A stretch of 64,000 nt of DNA from JBKHXF01 sp046566145 (GCA_046566145.1 JBKHXF010000003.1:62001-126000), one strand, 5' to 3'. Shown: positions 17,901 to 25,825, counted from the stretch's first letter. Notes: a model not told the origin generated them from the letters alone. Numbers and translations: made by a program.

Positions 17901-17982
17901 GCTGCAGCGCCGCCGAGCGCACCTGTGGCGCGGACCCGTCGGGGCGCGCCACGACCGGCGTGGCCACGTCCGCCTGCTCCAC
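14929..17982 (-). CDS. SNF2-family DEAD/DEAH-box helicase/translocase
   Basis: 1017 residues. The C-terminal half is a complete SNF2 ATPase: DEMGLGKTLQ (motif I), DEAQQVKN (II), LTGTPIENR (III), FVLRRLK, then lobe 2 with LVSLRAGGSGLNLTRA (V) and DRAHRIGQTR (VI). The N-terminal half (about 480 residues) is the SNF2-associated region typical of actinobacterial members. These proteins translocate on double-stranded DNA; RapA-like roles in repair or transcription recycling are known for relatives but not shown for this group. Starts at 18030, 17994, 17982 and 17967 are in frame; GGAGGA at 17992-17987 favours 17982. A -10-like TAGCCT is at 18057-18052. The SWIM gene follows with overlap. Confidence 0.9.
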   Translation of the reverse strand: MEQADVATPVVARPDGSAPQVRSAALQLTFVPSDLAPGGGTFALWGVDDIAAAAAALDLPAGTATTFRGVRPTEDARLVPADLPARSVPLLPVLRRLAELPPGSDWPAWRRPSGSLLAWSVAAKLALEFVAGGRLVPSLRADEEASGTALWRAAPPRDGRLAALAESFPVAAHALRRDEDDDAVWEPAALLRAFVDAVADVCGRAGARPELDHRRRAGGRPWVEAWPLALRDAEPTVERLRVDAEDLADELRIWAEPLLGREDRGLARLAVRLEPPAVDPSQEADDRAEVVDDPWRMTLLLQLRSDPSEVVPASEVWRLAGAPLELGGKRVEDAQESLVRGLTTAARLYEPLDRALSESRPTGIELDTREVATFLAEGVDALGGAGIGVQVPPELRDLDAQMLRARIRIGSSVDRDQRVEGGTGLGLSDMATFRYEIALGDRTLDEDEFAELVALGQPLVRWRGQWVRIDHDQVDRLAALRGDSGTLDITEALAAALSGQREHDGLGFVETVADGDVARLVQRLKDAGGPNEAEITGITGDLRAYQVRGVGWMQSLAELGMGGILADEMGLGKTLQAMATITSRPSDRPHLVVCPTSVVGNWERELNRFAPDVPVIRHHGPERPNYRKAFRPGHVVVTSYALLRRDLHLLEDIAWDTVIFDEAQQVKNASSKGAKAARGLEARIKFALTGTPIENRLSELWAILDLTTPGLLGNQRRFTERFAVPVERWHDREAAERLRRLIAPFVLRRLKADPDVSVDLPPKNEITVTCSLTREQASLYQAAVDDAFSGKGLGVTTFERRGRILALLTALKQICNHPRQYLRDGGKLPNRSGKLSRVTEILQEVVDSGDRALIFTQYREMGHLLEEHLGRELGLPDVPFLHGGVPLGGREAMVDAFQDDDDASPLLLVSLRAGGSGLNLTRATEVIHYDRWWNPAVEQQATDRAHRIGQTRTVNVHKLVTSGTIEERIDELLTRKQALADSVVGEGEAWITELGDEELRELVALNSTDVEDDEDAA

Positions 17983-18057
17983 CCGGTCCTCCACGGTCGT
18001 CCTGCATCCTCGCACCGGGGCGATGCCCACGGCGCGCGTGCCGAACGGGTCAGGCTA

Positions 18058-18651
18058 CGGCACGCCATCGGGGAGTTCGACACCGGCGGTCGTGCGGACG
18101 GCCGACGTGACACGAGGACGCGCGCCGCGAGGCGCTGGCCGCCCCGTCGGCTGGCCGACCGCGCAGCGTGACCGGGCGGTCCGTGCGCTCCCGGGGCCTC
18201 CCTCCGCGCGGCCCGTGGACACCCCCGGTCGGGGCCGGCATGGTGGACCGTGCAGAGCCCGCGAAGAGCGCGCGGTGAACCGAGCGTCGTCCGACCAGCA
18301 CGAGGACACCTGGGAGCGTCGGAGACCCGGCCGGGAGCGAAGATCCCGACCGAGCGGACACCGTTGGACCACCCTCGACCGGAGAGCGCCGGCAGGGGAG
18401 ACGCCCGCGGGCTCTGCACTCGTGTGTCCACGGTCGGGCGCGCCGTCGAGGAGCGGTGGCCCGGCCGCGGGCGGTGCGGTGGCGGGGGACCGTGTCCGCG
18501 CCGCCATCGTCCGGCTGACGGGGCCGGTCGGTCACACCCGGTCCCTACCCTGCTCCGAACCACCGGTGCCACCCCCCGGGAACGTCTCGACCCCCCGACG
18601 CGTTGCCCCGGACGGCCCCCGCCGACGGCCTCCACTCCCGCAGGAGGACCC
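18058..18651. other. intergenic stretch without a convincing gene
   Basis: About 590 bases between the divergent helicase and small-protein genes, long for this window. Open frames cross it on both strands but they are rich in Arg/Pro/Gly and lack ribosome sites, so I do not call them. It could hold a long leader, a regulatory RNA or a decayed gene. Just before the downstream gene a run TACCCT (about 18546) could be a -10 element, followed by a leader of roughly 100 bases ending in AGGAGGA. Confidence 0.3.
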
Positions 18652-18957
18652 ATGACCGACCGCTCCCCGACCCCCGTCACCGAGGACCGCGTGACCGACA
18701 CCCGCACCCGGACCCGATCCGCCACTGCCCGCGACGACGCGGCGACGTCGGCCACCATCGCGTGGCTCGAGTCCGAGTTCCCGGGGTGGACCATCGAGGT
18801 CGACGAGACCTCCACCTGGGAGGGCGACCTCCGCGCGCTGTGGATCGCCCGGCGTGAGGGACACCACCCCCAGGCCGAGATGTCCCCCGCCAAGCTCCAC
18901 ACGCGGCTCGACGACTACCTCAACCGCAACGAGCGTCGCCAGGCGCTGTCGAACTGA
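18652..18957 (+). CDS. small conserved hypothetical protein
   Basis: 101 residues, soluble, with no signal or membrane segment. The first 35 residues are Thr/Arg/Asp-rich and probably disordered; the rest forms a compact unit with IAWLESEFPGW, then ALWIARREGHHPQ and a C-terminal helical DDYLNRNERRQAL. Its resemblance to short actinomycete proteins of unknown function is from memory. The start is secure: ATG 18652 has AGGAGG at 18642-18647. The function is unknown; it stands alone after a long non-coding stretch. Confidence 0.7.
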   Translation: MTDRSPTPVTEDRVTDTRTRTRSATARDDAATSATIAWLESEFPGWTIEVDETSTWEGDLRALWIARREGHHPQAEMSPAKLHTRLDDYLNRNERRQALSN

Positions 18958-19067
18958 TCCGCTTCGGGGCCGGCCCCTCCCGGTCCCGCTCGGCGCCCCG
19001 GTCCCCCCTGCCGGGGCGCCGACTCCGTTCCGGGTCCACCGGCCCACCACCAGCGGGGCCGACGGGC

Positions 19068-21527
19068 TCAGAGGTGGCCGCGAGCGCGCAGGCCCCGGAA
19101 CGCCAGCCAGCCGGGCAGCGTCGGGAGCCAGTAGGTGAGCAGCCGGAACAGCAGCACCCCGGCCACCGCCTGTGGCGTGGCGACGCCGACGACGCTGAGG
19201 CCGGCGACCAGCGCCGCCTCCACCGCACCGAGACCACCCGGCGTGGGCGACACGGCCGCGAAGGCCGACCCGCCGAGGTAGACCAGCGCCACGGCGCCCG
19301 GTCCGACGTCGCCGCCGACGGCCCCGACCGCGTGGTCGAGCGCCATGATGTAGGCCGCGTTGAGCAGCAGCGCCCCGGCGAAGAGCTGGGTCACCCGCTG
19401 GGGATCCGAGGCGGTCTCCCGGACCGCCCGCAGGGCGTCCTTCGCGTGGCCGAGCAACTCGCGGCCCTTCTCCGTCCGCGTCGACAGGATCCCGGCCACG
19501 GCGACGACGACGAGCGCACCGACGAGCAGCGGCCCACCGTCGGGCAGCGCGTTGCCGGCGATGTCCCGGCCGTACCCGATGGCGAGCACCACGGTCGCGA
19601 GGGCGTGGACCACGCCACCGGTGACCGACAGCATCGTCTCGCCAGCGACCGCCTCGGCCCGCGACGCGCCGGCGCGGGTCATCAGCCGGATGTCGAGCCC
19701 GAGCCGACCGAGCCCGCCGGGCGCGAGGCGCGAGGCGAACGACCCGGCCACCGCGCCGGCGACGGCCCGGGGGTACGGCAGCGAGGCGGGCGAGGCCCCG
19801 GCGAGCGACAGGCCCGCCGCGAGGTAGGTGCCCATGGAGGCCAGGATGGCCGCGCCGAGCAGGATCGGGTCTGCGCCGCGGAGGGCCTCCCAGGCTGCCG
19901 GCAGCTCCCCGAGCTGGGGCAGCAGCGCGTACAGCCCGATGCCGACGACCGCCACGATGGCGAGCGTCCGGGGGCGGACCCGCAGCAGCGCGGCGTCGTC
20001 CTCCTCCTCCTCCTCGTCCAGACCGAGGCGGTCGCCCACGGCCGACCGGAGCTCGCCGAGGAGGTCACCGTCGGCGGCGCGCAGCGCGTCCCGGGTGGCG
20101 GAGGAGAACGCCGCCGGCGTCAGCATCGGCAGGGCGTCGTGCAGCACGTCATCCCCGAGCACGCCGGCGGCCGCGTCGACCAGCCGCTCGGGGGGCACGT
20201 ACGGCACGAGGCCAGCGAGGAGCTCCGCGACGTCCCACGCGAGTCGACGCGGGCTCGCCGAGATCTGGGCGAAGCCGAAGTCGACGAGCCAGGCGTGCCC
20301 GTCCTCGTCGGCGAGGATGTTCGCGGGTCGCAGGTCGCGGTGCGCGATGCGGGCCTCGTGGAGGAGCGCGACCTGGCTGAGCACGTCGACGAGCAGGTCG
20401 TCGTCGAGCCCGCCCTCGGCGCCGACCTCGTCGAGCCCGCGGCCGTCGATGGAGTCCTGCAGCACGATCGCCCAGTCGGGCCGGTCGGCGACGAGGGAGA
20501 TGTGCGGGGTGACGCGGACACCGGCGTCGCGGGCGAGCACGGTCAGCAGCACCTCGTGCTCGGCCTGCTGCTTCGAGCTCACGAACGGGGTCTCGTCCTC
20601 GAGACGCCGGTAGAGCGTGCGTCGGAGCAGCTTGAACAGCAGGTCCGCCGAGCGGTGCTGGGAGTTCAGGACCTTGCCGAACAGCACCCCGCCCTGCTCG
20701 AGCGTCACCGCCAGCGGTGCCGACCCGCGCGCGTCGCAGGCCTGCTCCTCGACGTGCGCGACGCCCAGGCCGGCCGCGCGGAGCTGGCCGCGGAGCCGGT
20801 CGAGGTCGACCACACCGACGGGCGAGCCGACGAGCAGCAGCCACGCGGAGCCGATCAGCCAGCCCAGCGCCCACCCACCGACCACGTCGAGCGGGAGGTG
20901 GGCACCGACGTAGATGCGACCGACCCCGACCAGGACCACCAGGACCCAGCTCCACCGGCGGGCCACGCGAGGCAGGTGCGGCGCGAGGACGGTCGCGAGC
21001 ACCGCGGCGACGGCGCTGTGGCCGGAGGGGTAGCCGAGCCCGGCGTGCCCCCCGCGCAGCAGGACGTCGAGCAGGAGCTCCCCCGGCCGCGGCCGGGTGA
21101 TGAGCTGCTTCAGGGCCCAGGCGAGGCCGTAGGCCAGGACCCCCGCCGCAGCGACGTCGCGGGCGAGCCGGGGCCGCCGTCGCCACGCCGCGACCAGCGC
21201 CACGACCGGCACGGCGGTGATGCTGCCGAGCTGCATCACGAGCCACAGCATCGGCTCGATCTCGTCGGGGAGCTCGTTGACGAGCCGGAACACGTTGCGC
21301 TCCAGCGGGTCGACGTCCGCGCCGAGCAGCGCCATCGCCGTCATCCAGGCGACGACGAGCGCGCCGAGCACGACCCGGACGAGGTCGTCGGGGTTGCGCT
21401 GACGCTCGTCCGCCGGCGCGGGGTCGCGAGCGTCGGCGGGGTCACGGACGGCGGGCGTCCCCGTGGCCGGGGTGACGGCGACGGGCGGGGGCGTGGCGGC
21501 GGAGGGCGCCGGAGTGCTGGTGCTCAC
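19068..21527 (-). CDS. three-domain fusion: PAP2 phosphatase, kinase-like domain, LPG-synthase/flippase-like membrane domain
   Basis: 819 residues. Residues about 55-250 are a membrane PAP2 lipid phosphatase with all three active-site motifs: KQLITRPRP, YPSGHS and RIYVGAHLPLD. Residues about 270-500 form a cytoplasmic kinase-like domain with a Brenner-type loop HRDLRPANI and a metal-binding DFGFA, so it looks catalytically competent. After a Glu/Asp run, residues about 510-810 are the multi-helix domain shared with the lysylphosphatidylglycerol synthase membrane region (AglD/MprF-like flippase fold), including SRLAPGGLGRLGLD and SPTPGGLGAVE. Phosphorylation, dephosphorylation and flipping of a polyprenyl or phospholipid carrier is the obvious hypothesis. 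GTG 21527 has a weak ribosome site; TACCGT lies at 21619-21614. Confidence 0.85.
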   Translation of the reverse strand: MSTSTPAPSAATPPPVAVTPATGTPAVRDPADARDPAPADERQRNPDDLVRVVLGALVVAWMTAMALLGADVDPLERNVFRLVNELPDEIEPMLWLVMQLGSITAVPVVALVAAWRRRPRLARDVAAAGVLAYGLAWALKQLITRPRPGELLLDVLLRGGHAGLGYPSGHSAVAAVLATVLAPHLPRVARRWSWVLVVLVGVGRIYVGAHLPLDVVGGWALGWLIGSAWLLLVGSPVGVVDLDRLRGQLRAAGLGVAHVEEQACDARGSAPLAVTLEQGGVLFGKVLNSQHRSADLLFKLLRRTLYRRLEDETPFVSSKQQAEHEVLLTVLARDAGVRVTPHISLVADRPDWAIVLQDSIDGRGLDEVGAEGGLDDDLLVDVLSQVALLHEARIAHRDLRPANILADEDGHAWLVDFGFAQISASPRRLAWDVAELLAGLVPYVPPERLVDAAAGVLGDDVLHDALPMLTPAAFSSATRDALRAADGDLLGELRSAVGDRLGLDEEEEEDDAALLRVRPRTLAIVAVVGIGLYALLPQLGELPAAWEALRGADPILLGAAILASMGTYLAAGLSLAGASPASLPYPRAVAGAVAGSFASRLAPGGLGRLGLDIRLMTRAGASRAEAVAGETMLSVTGGVVHALATVVLAIGYGRDIAGNALPDGGPLLVGALVVVAVAGILSTRTEKGRELLGHAKDALRAVRETASDPQRVTQLFAGALLLNAAYIMALDHAVGAVGGDVGPGAVALVYLGGSAFAAVSPTPGGLGAVEAALVAGLSVVGVATPQAVAGVLLFRLLTYWLPTLPGWLAFRGLRARGHL

Positions 21528-21711
21528 GCGCGGCTCTCGGCTCGGGCAGGCGCGTCGAGGACGCCGCGCCAGGGTGGCGGAGGGCGCCCGAAGGCCGCCC
21601 GGGTGACGTGGGGACGGTAGGTCGGCGGGGGCGCCCGACACCCCTGCCACCCGGACCTCGTCCGGCCACCCTCCGGTCGTCCACCCGCCGGACGGCCCGA
21701 TCGGCCGTGGC

Positions 21712-21717
21712 TAGGGT
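21712..21717 (+). promoter_or_regulatory. -10-like element TAGGGT for the Prim-Pol gene
   Basis: TAGGGT 28 bases before GTG 21746 and just ahead of the GAGGAG site. The divergent fusion gene has its own TACCGT at 21619-21614 on the reverse strand. Confidence 0.4.
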
Positions 21718-21745
21718 CGCGTGCCCGACGGTCGAGGAGCGCGTG

Positions 21746-22759
21746 GTGGCGGGTGGGGTGACGGTGGATCTGGCCGGACGCGAGGTGACGATCAGCAGTC
21801 CCGACAAGGTGTTCTTCCCCGACCTCGGGGCGACCAAGCTCGACGTCGTGCGCTACTACGAGGCGGTCGAGGGCCCGCTGCTGTCCGCGATGGGCGACCG
21901 TCCCCTGCTGCTCGAGCGTCACCCGGACGGCGCCGGCGGCTCGTCCTTCTTCCAGAAGCGCATCCCGAAGAACGCCCCGGGCTGGCTCACGACCACCACC
22001 GTGCAGACCGTCAACGGGACCCCGTCGGTGGTTCTGGTGGCGGCCGACCTGGCCCACGTCGCGTGGGCGGTGAACCTCGGGTGCATCGGGTTCCACGTGT
22101 GGCCGGTCGACGCCGGCGACGTCGAGGTGGCCGACGAGCTGCGCATCGACCTCGACCCGTCGCCCGGGACGGACTTCGACGACGTGCGGTGGGCGGCGGC
22201 GCGGACCAGGGAGCTCCTCGACGAGCTCGGGGTGCCGTCGTTCCCGAAGACCACGGGGAAGTCCGGCATCCACGTGTACGTCCGGCTCACCCCGGAGCAG
22301 GACGCCTACGCCGTGCGGGCCGCCGCGGTCGCCGTGGCTCGCGAGCTCGAGCGACGCCACCCGGAGCGGATCACCGCCGCGTGGTGGAAGGAGGAGCGCG
22401 GGGCTCGCGTGTTCGTGGACTACAACCAGAACGCCCCCCACAAGAGCCTGTTCGGCGCTTGGTGCGTCCGTGCGACCGCCGGCGCGACCGTCTCGACCCC
22501 GTTCGCCTGGGACGAGCTCGACGAGGTCGACCCGGCGGCGATGACGATCCTGACGGTGCCGGGGAGGCTCGAGCGGGACGGTGACCCGTGGGCCGCGATG
22601 TACGAGGCCCCGGCCTCGCTCGCACCGCTCACCGCGATGCACGAGGCCGACATGGCGGCCGGGCTGATGGACGCGCCGTGGCCTCCCGTCTACCCGAAGA
22701 TGCCGAACGAGCCGCCGCGGGTCGCGCCGTCGCGGGCCGCCCACCACGCCGATGGCTGA
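21746..22759 (+). CDS. stand-alone LigD-type primase-polymerase (Prim-PolC-like)
   Basis: 337 residues, the size of mycobacterial Prim-PolC/PolD proteins. The archaeo-eukaryotic primase fold shows the catalytic DxD in LRIDLDPSPG near 135, the His in SGIHVYV near 175, and the conserved FFQKRIPK and FVDYNQNAPHKS segments. Such enzymes add ribonucleotides or fill short gaps. In mycobacteria Prim-PolC is encoded next to LigC and works with it in ribonucleotide-containing excision repair; a LigC-like ligase gene lies 2 kb away here (24705-25760). The start is GTG 21746 with GAGGAG at 21734-21739 spaced by 6; GTG 21743 is the alternative. No Ku gene is in the window. Confidence 0.88.
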   Translation: MAGGVTVDLAGREVTISSPDKVFFPDLGATKLDVVRYYEAVEGPLLSAMGDRPLLLERHPDGAGGSSFFQKRIPKNAPGWLTTTTVQTVNGTPSVVLVAADLAHVAWAVNLGCIGFHVWPVDAGDVEVADELRIDLDPSPGTDFDDVRWAAARTRELLDELGVPSFPKTTGKSGIHVYVRLTPEQDAYAVRAAAVAVARELERRHPERITAAWWKEERGARVFVDYNQNAPHKSLFGAWCVRATAGATVSTPFAWDELDEVDPAAMTILTVPGRLERDGDPWAAMYEAPASLAPLTAMHEADMAAGLMDAPWPPVYPKMPNEPPRVAPSRAAHHADG

Positions 22760-22777
22760 GGGCGAACCAGCGAGCGG

Positions 22778-23443
22778 TCAGCAGGGACGCGCGACGACCT
22801 CGACGGTGGCGCCACCCGGCCCAGCCACGGCCGCGGCCCGACGCCCACCGGCCTCGACCCGCACCGCCGGGAACCTCCCGGGAGCGAGGGAGGTCCCGAC
22901 CGCGTCCGGCGGGAGCGCGGCACACCGCGATCGTGCGCGACGCACGGAGAAGACGAGGGTGCGGCTCTCTCCCGCGGGCAGCGGCTGGGTCACCTCGAAG
23001 GTGGCGTCGGCCGGGTCGTGCGGTTCGTCGCCCGGCTCCTCGACCGTCACGAACCGTGCCCCGCCGGCGGTCAGCCCGTCGACCAGCAGCGGGCCCTCGC
23101 CCTCGAGCCCGGCGTCGGCGAAGCTCACCCGGACGATCCGCAGGTCGAACCGGCCCGGGTTGGTCACCTCGACACGCCCCTGGCAGCGGCCGTCCTCGCC
23201 GATGTCGAGGCGGGGCACCGTCGAGCTGAGCCCCTCGGGGGTGACCGCCACGGCCGAGGCACCATCGCTGCAGTCCAGGACGACCTCGCCGACGGTCACG
23301 TCGTCGAGCGAGCCGGCCCGCACGCGGTCGAGGGCGGGGCGCCCGGCGAGGGCCACCAGCGCGGCCACGCCGACGAGCGCGACGGTGCTCCGGTGCGCGG
23401 TCACCCAGAGGCGCCAGGGTGGCACCGGACCACCGCCGCTCAC
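22778..23443 (-). CDS. membrane-anchored extracytoplasmic protein, unknown function
   Basis: 221 residues. A single hydrophobic anchor near residues 14-30 follows a short basic start; the rest should be outside the membrane. That part looks like one or two beta-sandwich units: Cys near 53 and 80, a VTNPGRFDLRIVRVSF strand pair typical of immunoglobulin-like extracellular domains, PLPAGESRTLVFSV, and two further Cys (RSRCAALP and the last residue). No family is recognised. The GTG overlaps the stop of the glycosidase gene (GTGA), so it is the last gene of a ligase-glycosidase-anchored protein operon. Confidence 0.65.
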   Translation of the reverse strand: MSGGGPVPPWRLWVTAHRSTVALVGVAALVALAGRPALDRVRAGSLDDVTVGEVVLDCSDGASAVAVTPEGLSSTVPRLDIGEDGRCQGRVEVTNPGRFDLRIVRVSFADAGLEGEGPLLVDGLTAGGARFVTVEEPGDEPHDPADATFEVTQPLPAGESRTLVFSVRRARSRCAALPPDAVGTSLAPGRFPAVRVEAGGRRAAAVAGPGGATVEVVARPC

Positions 23444-24708
23444 CACGCGTGCCCCGGAGGTGCCGGCAGCACGGGCACCCGCCCGCTGCGGGCGACCTGG
23501 CCGAGCCACCGGGCCGACGGCTTGACCGTCCGGGCGAAGGTGGTGCGGTCGACCGCGACGAGCCCGAAGGTCGGCCGGTACCCCTCGGCCCACTCGAAGT
23601 TGTCGAGCAGCGACCACGCGGTGTAGCCACGCACGTCGATGGCGTCGGCGACGCACGCGAGGACCCCGCGCAGGGCCCGCGCGGTGAAGGCGATCCGCAG
23701 GTCGTCGTCGTCGGTCGCGATGCCGTTCTCGCTGACCAGCACCGGCAGGCCCGTCACCTCGTGGACGCGCCGCACGGCCACCTCGAGCGCCTGCGGCCGG
23801 ACCTCCCACCCCATCTGGGTCAGGGGCAGCGCGGGGTCGGGGTCGACGAACCCGTCGGGGCCGACCCGGTTGTTGGTGTAGGTCTGCACGCCGACGACGT
23901 CGTCGCCCTCGGTCGCGGCCAGGAAGCGGTCCTCCCACGCGGCGCGGAGCCCGACGAGGCGCTCGGCCCCACCCGGCAGCTCGGTCCACTCGTGGACGGC
24001 GAGCGTCATGCCGACCTCGGCGCGCGGGTCGAGGGAGCGGACCGCGTCCACCCCGGCCCGGTGCCCCTCGGTCAGCCCCACGCAGGCCCGCTCCAGCGCG
24101 GCGGCGTCCGCGATGCCGGGGGCGAACAGCCCGGTGCCGTACCCGAGGTGGGCGACGATGTTGGGCTCGTTGACCGTCCACCAGCGGTCGACGTGGGCCC
24201 CGAGGTGGCCGACGACCCTTCGGCAGTAGCGGCCGAACCGCTCGGCAGCCTCGGGGTCCTGCCAGCCGCGCCGGCCGTCCTCGTGCAGCCACCGGGGCGA
24301 GGTGAAGTGGTGCAGCGTCACCGACGGCTCGACGCCGTGGGCGCGGCAGGTGCGGGCGACGTCGGCGTAGTGGTCGAGCCACGCCCGCGACCACTCCCCC
24401 GGCGCCGGCTCGACGCGTGCCCACTCGACGCTGAAGCGGTAGTGGCGGAACCCGAGGTCGGCGAGCATCCGGATGTCGTCGCGGTACCGCCGCGCGTGGT
24501 CGCAGGCGTCGCCGGACGACTCGGCGCAGGTCGTGTCCGGATGGTGCTCCCAGGCCCACCAGTCGCTGTTGACGTTGCCGCCCTCGACCTGGTGGGCGGC
24601 CGTGGCCGTCCCCACGAGGAAGCCCTCGGGCAGCAGCAGGTCGTCGGGGGTCGCCGGCGACGGGTCCGACGTCGAGCGGGCCGGGCGGTCGGTGGGGCTC
24701 GGCGTCAC
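23440..24708 (-). CDS. family 1 glycoside hydrolase (beta-glucosidase-like)
   Basis: 422 residues, a normal size for a bacterial GH1 enzyme. Motifs run in order: FLVGTATAAHQVEG near 30, RFSVEWARVEP near 90, the acid/base Glu in WWTVNEPN near 160, and the nucleophile Glu in VLVSENG near 320, then WSLLDNFEWAEGY near 365. No signal peptide is visible, so it acts in the cytoplasm on short beta-glycosides. It starts at GTG 24708, overlapping the ligase stop (GTGA), an unusual neighbour for a sugar enzyme. Substrate is not predictable beyond beta-linked hexose. Confidence 0.9.
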   Translation of the reverse strand: MTPSPTDRPARSTSDPSPATPDDLLLPEGFLVGTATAAHQVEGGNVNSDWWAWEHHPDTTCAESSGDACDHARRYRDDIRMLADLGFRHYRFSVEWARVEPAPGEWSRAWLDHYADVARTCRAHGVEPSVTLHHFTSPRWLHEDGRRGWQDPEAAERFGRYCRRVVGHLGAHVDRWWTVNEPNIVAHLGYGTGLFAPGIADAAALERACVGLTEGHRAGVDAVRSLDPRAEVGMTLAVHEWTELPGGAERLVGLRAAWEDRFLAATEGDDVVGVQTYTNNRVGPDGFVDPDPALPLTQMGWEVRPQALEVAVRRVHEVTGLPVLVSENGIATDDDDLRIAFTARALRGVLACVADAIDVRGYTAWSLLDNFEWAEGYRPTFGLVAVDRTTFARTVKPSARWLGQVARSGRVPVLPAPPGHAW

Positions 24709-25760
24709 GCGGCGCCCCCGCCGGTCGCGACCACCTCGGAGAACCCCGGCCCCTCGGGCGGGGCGAGCTGGGCCGTCGTGCACTCGGCCGGGTCCTTGTC
24801 GGGCCGCCAGCGCTCGAAGCGGGCCGCGTGCCGGAACCGGCCGTGCAGCATCTGGTCGTGGCTCACCTGCAGCACGAGCGCCGGGTCGACCGGCACCCAC
24901 GTCATGTCCTTGTCGCCCGACCAGCGAGACGGCTCGCTCGGCTCGTCGGAGAGCCCGTGGTCGTCGCGGGCGTACCGCGACAGCAGCGTGTAGAGCTCCT
25001 CCCGCTGCGCGTCCTTCAGCCCCGAACAGTGCCCCACGTGGTGCAGCTCGCCGGTGACCTCGTCGTACAGCGCGAGCAGCAGCGACCCGACCTTGCCCTC
25101 CCCGGCCACGCCCTTCGTGTCGGTGTGCTCCCGGAAGCCGACCACGACCGTGTCGACCGACCGGCGGTGCTTGACCTTCGCCATCGCCCGCTCGGCGAAC
25201 GCGTAGGCCCCGTCGAGCCGCTTCGCGACGATGCCGTCGCAGCCGGCCGCCTCGTACGCGTCGAACCACCGCTCGGCCGTCGCGAGGTCGGTCGTCGAGG
25301 GGGTGAGGTTCCACGGCGCCGGCAGGTCGGCGGCGAGGCGCTCGAGCGCGGCCCGACGCTCGGCGAACGGGCGACGCGTCAGGTCCTCGCCGTCGAGGGC
25401 GAGCAGGTCGAACGCCACGAGCTGCGCCGGGATCTCGCGGCTGAGCCGCTCCACCCGCGACGCCGCGGGGTGGAGACGGTTCTGCAGCAGGTCGAAGTCG
25501 AGGACGTCGTCGTGGACGACCACGACCTCGCCGTCCACCAGCGTCCCCGTCGGCAGCGCCTCGAGGGCGGGCAGCAGCTCCGGGAAGTAGCGCAGCAGCG
25601 GTCGCTCGTTGCGGCTGTCGAGCCGCAGCACGGGGGCGGACCACGCCAGGCAGCGGAACCCGTCCCACTTGGGCTCGTAGGCCCACCCGTCGCCGGGGAA
25701 CGTGGTGCGGGTGCGCGCCTCCATGGGCTTCAGCGTCGGGGAGAACGGGTGCTCGGTCAT
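24705..25760 (-). CDS. ligC: ATP-dependent DNA ligase, LigC-like
   Basis: 351 residues, close to the length of mycobacterial LigC. The nucleotidyltransferase motif I YEPKWDGFR (Lys is AMP-linked) lies near residue 30; SRNERPLLRYFPEL, LVDGEVVV (motif III) near 75, DGIVAKRLDGAY (motif IV) near 175 and KVKHRRSVD (motif V) near 195 follow, then an OB-fold. LigC has a back-up role in end joining and in excision repair with Prim-PolC. The ATG lies 7 bases after a TAGGCT -10 element (25773-25768), so the transcript may be leaderless. It heads an operon with the GH1 enzyme and the anchored protein. Confidence 0.9.
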   Translation of the reverse strand: MTEHPFSPTLKPMEARTRTTFPGDGWAYEPKWDGFRCLAWSAPVLRLDSRNERPLLRYFPELLPALEALPTGTLVDGEVVVVHDDVLDFDLLQNRLHPAASRVERLSREIPAQLVAFDLLALDGEDLTRRPFAERRAALERLAADLPAPWNLTPSTTDLATAERWFDAYEAAGCDGIVAKRLDGAYAFAERAMAKVKHRRSVDTVVVGFREHTDTKGVAGEGKVGSLLLALYDEVTGELHHVGHCSGLKDAQREELYTLLSRYARDDHGLSDEPSEPSRWSGDKDMTWVPVDPALVLQVSHDQMLHGRFRHAARFERWRPDKDPAECTTAQLAPPEGPGFSEVVATGGGAA

Positions 25761-25767
25761 GCGCGCG

Positions 25768-25773
25768 AGCCTA
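25768..25773 (-). promoter_or_regulatory. -10 element TAGGCT, leaderless promoter for the ligase operon
   Basis: On the reverse strand TAGGCT is separated from ATG 25760 by 7 bases, the distance expected if transcription starts on the start codon. There is no purine-rich ribosome site before the ATG. The same arrangement occurs for the divergent protease gene (25820-25825). Confidence 0.5.
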
Positions 25774-25819
25774 GGCCCGCCGGCCGGGGCGGCGCCTCGG
25801 GGTGTGCCGAGCCGACGGC

Positions 25820-25825
25820 TACCGT
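25820..25825 (+). promoter_or_regulatory. -10 element TACCGT, leaderless promoter for the MarP-like protease
   Basis: TACCGT lies 7 bases before GTG 25833, with no ribosome site between. Transcription starting about 7 bases after the hexamer would begin at the GTG itself. Confidence 0.5.

Noticed and set aside
15112..18171. A 1019-codon forward frame antisense to the SNF2 helicase
   Set aside because: Composition is Arg/Gly/Val/Asp-rich without motifs and it mirrors the helicase codons.
18050..18535. A 161-codon reverse frame in the long non-coding stretch
   Set aside because: It is Arg/Pro/Ser-rich with no ribosome site or recognisable fold and looks like random GC-rich open frame.
19995..20025. 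Glu/Asp run between the kinase and flippase domains as a possible frameshift
   Set aside because: The frame and domain motifs continue on both sides, so the acidic run is most likely a linker.
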